From Chionis minor (taxonomy: Eukaryota > Chordata > Aves > Charadriiformes > Chionididae), in NCBI GenBank assembly GCA_013398295.1, contig VZSF01008733.1, positions 1 to 64,000 of the forward strand: 64,000 bases of DNA, read 5' to 3'. This document shows, one piece after another, positions 1 to 13,099 of this stretch (position 1 is the stretch's first letter; the number at the start of each line of letters is the position of its first letter). The notes under the pieces were generated by a model that worked only from the letters and a program-made list of their open reading frames with translations, did not search any database and was not told where the DNA came from. The translations under genes and the position numbers were made by a program.

Positions 1-345
1 AATGGGGTTACATCAGGCTGGCACCGGTCACCAGTAGGGTTCCCCGGGGCTCAGGTTTAGGGCCAGTGCTCTTTCACGTCTTGACAGCTGATCTGGATGC
101 AGGGATGGAATGTACGTTGAGTACGCTTGCCCATGATAGTGGACTAGGAGGAGCTGTGGACTGCCTGGAGGGTAGAGAGCCCTTACAGGAGAGATGTGGG
201 CAGACTAGAGAGCTGGGCAACGAGCAACCGTATGAAATTGAACGAGAGCAAGCAGGGGATTCTCCGCCTGGGATGGGGTGATCGTGCTTAGACAGCCAGA
301 CCCGGGGAGGAGAGGCTGGAGGGCAGCCCCACGGAAAGAGCTGTG
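1..345 (+). mobile_element. CR1 LINE fragment, reverse-transcriptase region (decayed)
   Basis: The + strand reads like the middle of CR1 ORF2. A stretch resembling 'GLGPVLF...' is followed by a segment matching the usual 'GGAVD-LEGRE-LQ' block (seen around 150-190). The catalytic region, normally ...FADD..., reads as ...LAHDS..., so the metal-binding Asp pair is broken. Similarity fades at about 345. The element continues off the left edge of the window. It is 3'-truncated and has stops and frame drift, so it is inactive. It sits in a LARGE1 intron. The family call rests on remembered CR1 protein features; the subfamily is not determined. Confidence 0.72.
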
Positions 346-839
346 GGTAATACCGTATCACCTTTTATCTTGCTTTCTGCCACTGAGAAGATAGAAGTTG
401 AAAGAAAATTAAGTGGGAGAGAAAAAGAAGTCCTAGTTATCTCCAGATAAAGTCTATTTATTGGGCAAATATCATTTAAAAATGAATTATTGCTTTCCAG
501 TTGGACATCTTTGTCTGTCAGTGTGCAAAAAGAAAGAAACATCATTTTAAGAAGAGGGAAAAGGAGGAGTCTGTTTTCCGTTTTCCCTCCTCCAGATAAT
601 GAGGGTCTGATTTTCCTCCTTGTAAGCATTTGGCATTTCTTTTAATGAGGGAAGGTTCAGGCCATCAGTAAGCAAACCTCACTTCTCCCTTACTGTCATG
701 CCAAGCAGTTACGAGCTGAATCTCAGTTCATAACTGTGGCTTATGGAGCAAGCCTGTGCTTTTGAGTCACTTTCAGGAGTGTATCTAGAGGCTGCTGTGG
801 AACCACTCGCTTTGCGTGAGCCTTGTACAAGAGGTGTGG
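346..839. other. Intronic DNA without recognised feature
   Basis: AT-rich intronic sequence between the CR1 fragment and the LTR-like block. Short open frames on both strands show no recognisable protein family. Nothing else is supported here. Confidence 0.6.
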
Positions 840-1471
840 TGTCGTGGGTTTGGGCCGGATTGGCCCAAGCAAGCCGAGCAACAGATGTTCCCTCTCTCCT
901 GCCGAGCAGGAGAGAGAGAAGCAGGAGAGAGAGAAGAAGAGAGACTAGTTTAGTAAGAACTAAACTACTTTAATGAAATACAAAGAATAAAATAACAAAA
1001 AGAAAAATAATGAAATATATACAAAACCGTATCAAGCTCCCAGGATGACAGTCACGTCACCAGCAGGCACTGGGGAAGTCCCAGACTGAGCTCAGCGACG
1101 GAAGGGAACTGGATTCAGGAACACACGGGTTGGAATCAAAGGCAGACGAACCGATGGAGTCCTCCTCGGACGCCGGCCATTGAAGAAGAAAAACAAGAGT
1201 CCCTGCAAGAGCAAAAGCCCGAGCAAGTTGGAGAAGCCGGAAGCCGGAAAACGGACCGAAACTACTAGGGATGCTGACCCTTTGATCCCTCAGCTTTTAT
1301 ACTGAGCATGATGCAGATGGGGTGGAATACACTGTTTGGTCAGGTTTGGGTCACCTGTCCTGTCTGCTCCTCCCCACAGATGGGACCCCTCTACGCNTTT
1401 TCCCCATTTTATGCCAGTAGTTTTGTGGATGTCATCCAGCTATTAAGTTGTCAGATACCTGAATGGTGACA
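840..1471 (-). mobile_element. LTR-like block of an endogenous retroviral element, antisense
   Basis: Read on the - strand this looks like an LTR. A TATAAAAG box lies at 1294-1301. A polyadenylation-like ATTAAAG follows near 970, then a purine/pyrimidine-simple stretch (about 900-945). The left edge on the + strand begins TGTCG at 840. The right edge ends GTGACA at 1471, which gives TGTC/GACA inverted ends. I could not find a clear target-site duplication, so the edges are estimates. A single N at 1397 interrupts the block, so part of it may be missing or mis-joined. No viral coding region is attached. It could be a solo LTR or the end of a larger rearranged element. Confidence 0.5.
905..945. 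repeat. Purine-rich simple repeat (gcaggagagagagaa-type)
   Basis: A unit resembling gcaggagagagagaa occurs about twice in a row and then grades into agaagagaga. This is low-complexity sequence inside the LTR-like block. Confidence 0.6.
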
Positions 1472-1563
1472 GTTCTGGACACGGATAGATCCAAACCAAA
1501 AAGCCTTGCTTAAAGGCCTTGGGCCAATCCCAGCTGGTGAAGGTATCAAAAATAATTCCTCCC

Positions 1564-1599
1564 TTTATTTCTGCAAAGAAATTTATTTCTGCAAAGAAA
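1564..1599. repeat. Two perfect 18-bp tandem units, each containing a dyad
   Basis: The unit tttatttctgcaaagaaa occurs exactly twice (1564-1581 and 1582-1599). Each copy contains the palindrome-like core atttct-gcaa-agaaat. It lies between the LTR-like block and the ITPRIPL1-like fragment. Confidence 0.85.
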
Positions 1600-1666
1600 T
1601 AAAAAACCACAGAACAGTACTCCATGCCCGGCATTCTCCGTTGCCTGGCACCAGCTCGGCAGCATC

Positions 1667-2299
1667 CTAGTCGATGCTCAGGAAGGTGTACGAGTCACCT
1701 TGCTGCACCCCAAACATCATGTGGATGAGGATGGTGCTGTCGGAAGCATCTGTCAGGCGGAGCTTGCAGGAGCGCCGGGAGGGCAGCACTCGTAGGCGGC
1801 ACTGTCTCGACTGAGGCAAAACCAGCCAGGCGTCCTTCACCAAGTCCTGGAGCCAGCGGGTGGTTTTCTCCATGTCCAGGTAGAGTCCAGTGCAGAGGGT
1901 GTCTAGGAGGCTGGGACCCTGACGTCTCCACAGCTCCTCCTTGGGGTGGTGGAGGAAGCAGAGCACGTCCTTTGCCGGCCGCTCGCTCTTGCAGGTGCAC
2001 TGCAGCTCCACGCGGAGGCAGGAGCACTTTGCCAGCATCTCCTCCGTGGGGCCCAGCTGCAGGTGGAAGGCGTGTCCGCGGGGGGGCTTCAGGGGCAGGA
2101 GCAGGTGGTAGACAGCATCATCCTCCTGGGGACCCCAGCCCGCTAAAGCGCTCTCCACCCCGATCACCGGCTTCAGTCGCGGCATGAAAGTGTGCCTCGA
2201 ATGCCGCTGGCAGACACGGAGGAGTTCATCCACCAAGTCCTCCACCATGGTGAACGCTTCCGAGAGGCTGAGGAGGCGCTCGGCTGAAATGCTGCGCAC
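1667..2299 (-). pseudogene. ITPRIPL1-like (Mab-21 domain) partial copy, antisense
   Basis: The - strand has an open frame of about 210 codons with strong resemblance to the avian family of inositol 1,4,5-trisphosphate receptor-interacting protein-like 1 proteins. Landmarks are 'VDELLRVCQRHSRHTFMPRL' (residues about 23-42), the nucleotidyltransferase-like 'GVESALAGW...EDDAVY' (about 47-64), 'LKPPRGHAFHL' (about 69-79), 'FLHHPKEELWRRQGPSLLDT' (about 115-134) and 'LPSRRSCKLRL' (about 172-182). Family members are roughly 500 residues. This copy lacks the N-terminal membrane region and about the last half of the Mab-21 domain, and ends at a TAG at the 'FLSID' position. No ATG starts the frame: the first in-frame ATG is at about residue 18, and a TGA lies a few codons upstream of the open stretch. 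It is therefore most likely a truncated copy, possibly retro- or element-borne, inside a LARGE1 intron. A lineage-specific short gene cannot be excluded. Confidence 0.72.
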
Positions 2300-4045
<1,746 letters not shown>

Positions 4046-7017
4046 TAAAGGTAGCTTTCTTTTCTTGTATATTGTATATCTGATTATGGCTAAGTAAGCT
4101 CTTTTTACATTGATTCTCTTACTTCAAAAGCATGTCAGGTTCCCTTCCCTGCTTGCTTTTGCTTTGTAAGGAAGGAAGCATGCAATTTATGACCAACACA
4201 AATAGATTCACCCGTGTAAAGATTTCTACAGTGAATTAGATTCAGAGATCCACCTGCTACCCCTGTTGCATTGTGGCAATAGGCACAGTGTCTATTTGTG
4301 CTGTAAAGCATCTGGACACCCCCGAACATTGTAAAATAATAATAGTAGTAACAGCACTGTATTATTTTAACCTATTTCTGATACCAGTTTGCGGCACAGG
4401 TGTAGATGGTTATTTGAAAGCCAAACACATGAATACATACTGGTTACTTGGCTGTCCAAGCTTCCCATTTAGACATTCATTTTTCACAGTAAACCTGTTA
4501 GTATAGTCAGTATTATTTCATTAAAGTCAGATTATTTATTGTGGCTTTGGAAGGGCTACTTGCCCTTCCCCCTCAGAAGGCTTTGCAATCTGGTTTTAGC
4601 ATGTGGAATACAGTTAGTTCCCAAAATTGAGAGGTATAAATGTACAATGAAGACAAAATAACCAATTCCCTTAATAAACAGCAGCTCCAGAAAAAGGGAA
4701 ATAGTATTTAACTGTGTGTGGGCATATGTGTATATCCCTTGTCCAGTTTAGTAATGTCTCTCAGAGATGTTTTCCAACAGTGTTGCAGAAAGTGATCAAA
4801 CTGACTCAAGCGGGACAAACAGACTAATAACACATACACAGAGTATGAAGAGTTTACTAAGGAGGTAGTTTCTAATATGCTGCTTTATATTGAATGATAA
4901 TTTTATACCAGGGAGGATAACTCTTGTTAGTGTCATGTGCTAGTATCTTGTTATAGCTAGCTGGAGTGGGGCATTCCAGTCCCCGACCTTGCTCCTTATG
5001 TTTGGCTCCAGTCTTACGTTGGAACAGTTTTATTAGTTACTCCCTTACAACGGTTTTAGTGCACCATTACCCATTTTTGGTAAGCTTCATAAAAGAATGT
5101 AAGTGCTCGCTTTGTACAATGTGGAAAAAGACTTAGTAAATATTGTTTAAGGGGTTGGCTAGAGTGCAGGTGGAGAGGGCAAATTCTCCAAAATATGTGA
5201 ACAGCTTTCACTATCAACACATAACCTTTGCAAGCTTTCCAGAAGTAGCATGTTCATGGTAGATGAGGGCTAGGAGCAGAAAAACAATGCTAAAATAAAC
5301 ATAACAAAAACAAAGCAGCAGTAAAAACCTGTATCATGCTCTGTGTAGAATTTTTCTGAATGTTAAAAGCCTGTTAAGTTCTAAAACTGTATCTATTTCC
5401 AGTTAGACTTCTGAATTATTCAGTGTAAACTGGCTTTATATTGCAAGGATGTGGGACATTTTGTCTATTTTGATTGTTGCTTCTAAAGGATTTCTTGCAA
5501 ATACACGTTTTTATGGTGGTTTGAGTTATCCTAGTGGTTAGCTTCTCACCATTTTTCTGTCCTAGTACTTGCATCCATTTTGAGAGGACTATAATCTGTG
5601 TGTTTCCAAATGTTCTGTAAGTAATAGGAATCTCACAGCTCAAAGGTTTGAACAGTCTCCTGTGTTACTTAAAGGAAATGTCCCTGTTTTACATAAACCA
5701 CTCATCTGAGCGATTAGCAAACTTATAAACAATTCTGCTATATAATGATGGAATTATGTAATTTGGAAATATATTTAATTAAAAATATGAAACCAAAGCA
5801 AAGGGATTTAACATTGATATTTCTAAGTCTGGTGGATTCTGCCCTTGTCAAGAACATATTTGCTGTAAGGCTAGCGGTACTGCTCATCTCAAACAATTTG
5901 TCTAGCTCAGCAGAGGTGATCAAGATAAAGTCCAGTATAGCTAATGAAACTTCAGTACAGTTAGTTACATTCAAGATAACCTCTCTCACTTGTTTGCTCG
6001 AAACATTCTTTAACACAAATCTAAGTGCCTTCCTGCCTAGACCTAGCTTTTCTCACAAGGCATTAAATTGTTCACTACAAAGGGAAGATGTTCTCAAAGA
6101 AGAGACAGAGCTTCTTACAGACATTTCTTCCTTATCTTTTATAAAACATGGGCTGCTTAAGCATCTGTTGATGCTATGGCTACATGTGCAGAGAGCCATA
6201 CCTCAGAAACAATCCTTTCTTGTATCTTTATCTTTGGAGTGGCAATGGTGAAGAAGGCTGGAGAATAAACAACAAACTCAGCTGCAAATTTGGTTGCCAT
6301 GTGCAAACAATGTTATATTAGACGCTAGTATGCACTTGGAAAAAATATGATGTTTGGAAAGAAGGCTTCTTTTAGTTGTTAGGGTCTATTTAATTGTAGG
6401 AGTGAAGGGTGGAGACAGGTCGGGATACTGCACTAGGAGGAATGAGTTAGGAGAGTTGGAGGTGGTTGGTTCAGATGGTGGATGTTTCATGACATCAGTT
6501 ACAAGTTCACCATCTGACTTGAGGGTCATTAGTGAAAACAGGCACGGAGATGTTTCTTCTTCTAACCCCTAAATGTTCACCAGGGCTGGGATCCATCCTG
6601 GCTGGCATTGTCCAAGAAGCCAAGCAAAGCAGACAGCTGATAGGACTGTATGTTTCCAGTGGAGAAGAAGTTTGCTTGTTCTACCCTAGTCTCTGAAGTT
6701 ATGCTACTGGTCCTTCATTTGTAGGATCACCACATTCAATGTCAAATGTAGTTTTGCAAGAACAGAACAAACATGCCTCCAAACATACTGTCAAAGAGAT
6801 TATTTTTTTCCCTTTTTTGAAGTTTCTTATGATCAGTGGTCAAGGAAACCTGATACAGCAGGTGCAGAATTTGCCTGTAACAAGCGTGTAGGGGAGCATG
6901 TTGTATAATCGAAAGATGCTTGTGCAGAAATCACAGCTGTTATTACGTAGCCAGACATAGCGTGGGTTCTCCTTGGGCAGCTGTAGCATTGCACCTCAGT
7001 GCCCCCCTGCAATGCCC

Positions 7018-7391
7018 TGAGTAGCCTGGAGAAGAGAAGGTTGAGGGGAGACCTTATCACTCTCTACAACTACCTGAAAGGAGGTTATAGCGAGGTGGGG
7101 GTCAGTCTCTTCTCCCAAGTTACAAGCGATAGGACAAGAGGAAGTGGCTTCAGGTTGTGCCAGGGGAGGTTTAGGTTGGATATTAGGAAAAACTTCTTTA
7201 CCGAAAGGGTTATCAAGCATTGGAACAGGCTGCCCAGGGAGGTGGTGGAATCACCATTCTTGGAGGTATTTAAAAGACGGGTAGACGTGGTGCTGAGGGA
7301 CATGGCTTAGGGGTGGGTTTGGCATAGGTTTATGGTTGGACTCGATGATCTTGAAGGTCTCTTCCAACCCAAGTGATTCTATGATTCTATG
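7018..7391 (+). mobile_element. CR1 LINE 3' end, sense
   Basis: This encodes the C-terminal tail of CR1 ORF2 in a nearly clean frame: '[20 protein letters not shown]', then '...[20 protein letters not shown]', then '...[13 protein letters not shown]' (about 7023-7260). It continues through the usual 3' UTR ('ggactcgatgatcttgaaggt') to the terminal repeat attctatgattctatga (about 7376-7391). It is a 5'-truncated copy, as is typical for CR1, and is inactive. The conserved frame suggests a relatively young insertion. Confidence 0.93.
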
Positions 7392-10300
7392 AGTACAATT
7401 CACTGGTTGAACAACTGGCCCCTCAAAGCAACCACACTTAATATCCTCGCCTGTTCCTGCTGCACTTGGTATTTGTTGTGAGAGCACTGATTTCCATGAA
7501 TCTCTTTGGAATTCATGGAGATGTCATGTGCTTTTATTAGTATTTCTGTCTAGCTTCGTAACTAAAGCGTCTTTTAGCTGTGCATTTTGATACAAAAAGA
7601 GGTACTGATATTCCCTAGTTCTGTAGGGAATCCCTACTTCTCTACTCAAAAAATTCTGAGCAAAAAGGAGGCCATGTCAGTTTAATTGTCTTCCCTCCAT
7701 GCATTAACATATTTGTCACATCCCCAACTTTGAGCTAGAGTGCTAGAGAGAGAGATACACAAAACAGCAGGGGTGCTGGGTCATTAAGAATAAAAACTAC
7801 AGGAGTTTCTGTAGATGGAGTGTGCTGTCTCTTCTCCCTTGCATGAATGTACAGCAAATCATGCATATTGAACATTTCAGCTCTCCCCAGGTCTAAAAAA
7901 GCAAGTTACTGATTCTAGTCATACTATATATATTGTGAGACATAGGCCAGCTGCTTGTTCAAACCATCTGAGAAACTATATCTGTCTTCAGGTTCCAGAG
8001 AGTGGGAAAAGGAGGGGAAAAGAGTGGTGTGGTTGATTCCTTACAAGAACACCACAGTGCAGAAATGCGTTTCATTCCCAGTGGAAAAGCGAGCGTGATT
8101 CCGGTTTTGTCTTTAGAAAACGTATGCTCAAGCCACAAAATCCCAGCAACTTTTAACACCCAGTTTGACATAACTGACAGTCTGTTCTCAGGAGGAGACT
8201 CAGCAGAGCTGGGACAGTGCAGGGTTTGCAAACTCTTATAAATATGCATTGGCAGTGCTGCACAGAGGGAGGCTTCTAGAATGAGTACTTAGTCCTAGTC
8301 TGCAACTTTCTTGCTTTCCTCTCTTGGGCATCTAGTTTGTAATTATGACAGATTTTGTAAATCTGTTGCACGGGTAACAAAATTTCTCTCTGAGCCAGTT
8401 TAACATAGCCAAGCTCGTATCACTGTGTTCTAAGTGCAACTTCACTTTAGTTTTTCCAAAGCAAAAGACTAAACATTAAAAATTAAAGATATTGGGACAA
8501 ATGGGCAAAACGAAATGCAAGTGCTTTTGGAAACAGTGCATATAGTAGTGTGCAAAAAGCATCTGCATTTCTTTTTCAAAACTGAAGCAGTATCCTGTGG
8601 CTAATAACTCTCCTTGAAACTTTTGCATCTACTGGTCCAAGTTACTTTGGTCATTTTCAATGTTTTACTGCATTTCTGAAAATTGTGAAGCTTAGAGTGG
8701 TACAGAAACAGCCCACGAGTTATAGTTTCATATTGCAAAGATTGTTTCTGTCTCTACTTAGGTAAGTCTTAACTTGAGTAAGAGCTGAAATGATTTTTTT
8801 ATGTACTCTTATCTTTCACGAAGACATGCTAAACACCATGTTTCATTTGGGAACAAAGAAAGGCCAAAATTACACAATTACCACGTTAGCGGCAGTTAGG
8901 TCAACCTGCGAATCTGTGAAGAATTAACTTCCCTTTCGTGCCAGCTAATACTTGCTTCCCCCCGCATTAGTCCCTCTTCTTTGGATAAGTCATTGTGATT
9001 ACTTTTTTAGCTGCATGCTCCATCTATCCTACAGCAATAGTGGCATAGTAATGGTGGTGGGGTTTTGTAGTGTAAATAAAACCAGTCAACTAGACAAATG
9101 CTTTCTAATACAAAGTAGCCTATTTGCTTTAAGAAGGCTGCTTATAACCTTAAAGTTAAGCATATGTCTAAGCATTTTTAAGATTAGAATATGAAGCTGT
9201 GTTATAGATCACTGTATGAATAATAATTTTTTTTCTTAGAACAAGTAGAATAAGGCAAACCAAATGAAAATCTAAATGAAATAAAAAGGATGACATGTAA
9301 TTTCCAAGCAAGTGTCACAAGTCAACACTAGCTGGTAATTAAAGCTTATGTAATCTAATGGCTGTATTCCATGGAGACCACTTTGCCTTAATGGAGTTAA
9401 TTTGAGAATTTAAAACCTCTGTCATTGTTTCCAACTTTTCTAACATGTCATTCTATTTTGTGGGATATTCTTCTGGCAAAAACTGTAAAGCATGAACTGG
9501 TTTCTCTGATCCATATACATGCATCAATAATCCACACTTCATTTTGTATTTTCTAGATGTCGTAACAATGGAGGCATAATGGAGAAAGCAATGTTTAAAG
9601 AAAATTTGCCCATGAAATCTTTTATTATTTCCCAAAGTGCTTCTATAAATTAACACAAAACAAGAAGATCCATGAATGAGGCGGCTAGTGCATCTTTAAG
9701 ATACCTCATAGTTTGGGGAGCATTTTAATCAATACTGGATGTGAAGGGGTATGAAAAATCTGTAATGATTTTCACATTAAAATTCTCCCTGTATGAGAGA
9801 GGGATTGTCATATGGGCATTAGGAAAAAAAAAATCCCAAGCTGCCTTTTATAATTTCTGTTTGAAGTTCTTGTAACCATTTGTTACAGATATAAAAGGTA
9901 TTACCTTGTTGTGCTTCCATTAATAAAGTATAGGTTTTGGAAATAAACCCCCTGGGCTACTGACCTTTTTATATTCTTAGAAAATAAAATTCCTCTGTTG
10001 CAGAGAGAGAACTGTGCAACCAAGCAGCTGCTTTTTGAATTGCTAACAATTGAGCTATGGAATAATACAGGAGGGAAGAGTGAGTCTTGGTTCACTACTC
10101 CCTTTTTCAATTGTAGATTTTTGTATTTAACTCTGTGGCAGTGGCTATTTGAAAAGAGTGGGCCACAAATGCTTGAGCAAGCAGATCAAAACTCGGATGA
10201 AAAATAAGAAGTTTTGAAATGTAAAAATAAGACATCATGATAAAAAAAATCTATAGAAAAGGATACCTCAGAATAGGCTCCTAAATTCATAGCTTGCCTT

Positions 10301-13065
10301 TTAAAATTACTGACTTCATTTCATTTTACTAACTTAATAGGGCCTCAGCAATTCTGAAAATGAGAGCATTCATTTAAGTGCCTATATTTAGGCCTAAGAG
10401 CCTAAATTTAAGCATCCATGCTTGAAAATCTTGGCCAGAATCTGTTTTCATTCACTTTTGAGGAAAGCATTTTAGGAAAGTAAATGTGTGCTCTTTACGT
10501 ATGGTTTACTTTGTCAGATAGTGTTCTGATCTTAAGATATGTGGAAATAATTTACTATATGAAGATTTGCACTTTTCTAAATAGAGTGGTTAAAATCTTG
10601 AGTTTCCACTTGGTGGGAAATACCCATATTTTGAAACGGCATTCTTCTGCATTAAGACACTAGCATGTCAGCATTTTCCATGTAGCAGAAACTGTGAGAA
10701 GTTGTAGTTGGTAAAAATTGAGATGTTCAAAATCTTTGAGGTAAATGAGATGACAAATTTCTGGACCTTGGGAGAGATTCTCTGGCTGTTTCAATACCTG
10801 CTTCTATAGTGAGGAATCTGGAAGAATTGGGGTTCACAGTTCAAGGGCTGTCTTGTTCTGAAACCAAGGATGCTGGAAACCTTGACTTCCAAACATACAA
10901 ATTCACATGAATCCTGGGAATTTTCCAAAACCTCTTAATTTTGTAAGAGAAGTGTATCAAAATTGTCATATATTGGCCTATATTATTCCCTAGTTGCATA
11001 TGCTATCACCCTTTACAGTATAGTGCTTTCTAGAAATACTAGATATAACCAGCCTCTACCATGTGTGGTTTTTTTGCTCTGTTGATGTGCCCAGTGGAAA
11101 ATGTGGAGTTACGTGGGATAGCATATAAATTAAAAACAAACACAACACATAGCTGTGCTTTGAGTTGGTTAGAGAAATTGAAGTCAAATGAAGTCAACCT
11201 CACATCTAGAGTGAGCGAAGAGGAGGTTTGTGTTGGTCATCACTTTTCCTGAGACTTGATTCCAGGTTCCCTTCAACCCAAGAAAGATGGTTTGCACTGA
11301 AGTCCTGGGGATCAGGGAATTGGAAGGAACCTGTTGTGTCATCTTATAAACTCCCCTGCTATTGCAGGAAACCGCAACATAGAAATCCTTTTTCATAACT
11401 TGATTTGCCTTTACAAGAGAAAGAAGTCAGGTTTTTCTTTAACCAGAGCATCGTATTTTTACAGTTTCACACCACTCAACTTCCACTTGCAAACTTCAGT
11501 GTCTTCAGCTCCTCGTTAAACTTCTTCAAAGGCCTTGCCACCCTTCCTTGTTGCCCATGTGAGGGACTCTTAAGCTTTCCTCTGGATTTGGGTATCTTCC
11601 CCTACCTTTCCCAAACTTTTTAATCTGTAGCTGTTAAATGCCTGTGAAGGATAGCTCTCCACGTGGCTTTCCCTTAGCTTATCATAGGAACAATACAGTT
11701 TGATTTCAGTTTTATAAACCTTACATCCCAAAATGTGTCTGTCGTGGAAGAGAACGAGTCTGAAGAATGGAATAGCTTTCACTGACACTAAATAGCACAG
11801 AAAAGCATATAAGCCTAATGAAATGTAGCTTTCAGTGGGATCCTTCACAATATCCTGATTGTCGCCGCTAATTCTTACAGCCAGTCATTCAGTCATGTTG
11901 GCAAATAATGCTGACATGCCTTTCTCATCTCTTGAGAAAGATTTCTTACAGAATCTTTTCGATATCTTTTACAATGGATGTTGGTTGATCTTTAAGCTTC
12001 TGAACTTGTTTCATAAACACTTTGAAGCAATTCATATCTTTTAGGCTTTGCATACTGCAGACACCAGAAGAGGTAAAACATGTGATCTGTGTGTGTGCCA
12101 GTACTGTTACCTTCAGAAGGTCTTCCAGGTCTGAGTCTGTGCTCTCCTGGCTTCTAGCACCATGCTAAACCTCACATTTCACATAAATAAAATCTGGTCT
12201 GAAGTAAAATTTTCTGTGACCGATGCACATTTAGTTGTAGATGTCAGTGGGTCACTGTTTTGGGGATATATTTTTGTAAGTGATAATCTTCTGCTTTGCC
12301 TTTGACACATACTTTCCTTCTAGCTGAATCTTTACCATGAGGCTAGCAACTTGAAAGAGATTTCTGTGTAGGAGTACAACTACTCCTTTTTTCTTTTTCC
12401 CAGTAGGAGCTGAACTAAAGAAAATGTCACCTACTTGTTCCCATTTAACTTTCATATACTCTGGGTCATTCAGATAAGTATAAACTGCTACTGAACATCT
12501 AAGTGTCTTTGTGTTGGATTTTTTCTTTTCAACTAGTGTGTTTCATCTTCAAATATTTTATATCAATTCCATTTAACTAAATGATGGTTTGAAAGAAGAC
12601 GTAGGTTTCTTGGTTTTAACTGATTTTTTACTCTTCTTATTCTACTTTGCAATCTATATAGATAAATGACCCTGAAAAAAAGGAAAAGAAAGTACTAAAG
12701 AACACCAGCTGGGAAATAGTCCTACCAGGTACCAGACTCAGCCTCTGCTAAGCAGAGGGACCTATGTGGAATGTATACGTTGACATTTAACACCTATTTG
12801 CCTTGAGGTATTGCTTTGCCTGTACCCAAAGCCACTGGTGTTGTACTTTGTTTCTCTTGGCCTTTTCTCTGCTAATGAAATGTATTTCCTAATCACTGCT
12901 ATTTCTCAATTTTTTTCTTGGCAAGGTGCCTGGTTACTGCGGAATCTGCATGAGCCAGGATGTCCTCTTCTTCTCTCCTGCTGGGCTGGTGAAGCAGATA
13001 TAATTGCTGTGATCCCTTTAGCTTGGTAATGGGACACACTCAGCAGCTGGCAGCCTGCACCTTTC

Positions 13066-13099
13066 CCTCTCCTCTCCTCTCCTCTCCTCTCCTCTCCTC
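13066..13099. repeat. (CCTCT)n microsatellite
   Basis: Six perfect CCTCT units (13066-13095) followed by a partial unit. A length-variable pentanucleotide repeat in the LARGE1 intron. Confidence 0.95.

Noticed and set aside
4770..5160. Stretch with LTR-like phrases (agagtatgaagagtttacta, ggcattccagtccccgacct)
   Set aside because: It vaguely resembles avian LTR sequence, but I found no TG...CA ends, target-site duplication or second copy in the window.
5745..6251. 168-codon open frame on the + strand
   Set aside because: No recognisable domain, AT-rich composition, and an overlapping antisense frame. Consistent with chance in intron sequence.
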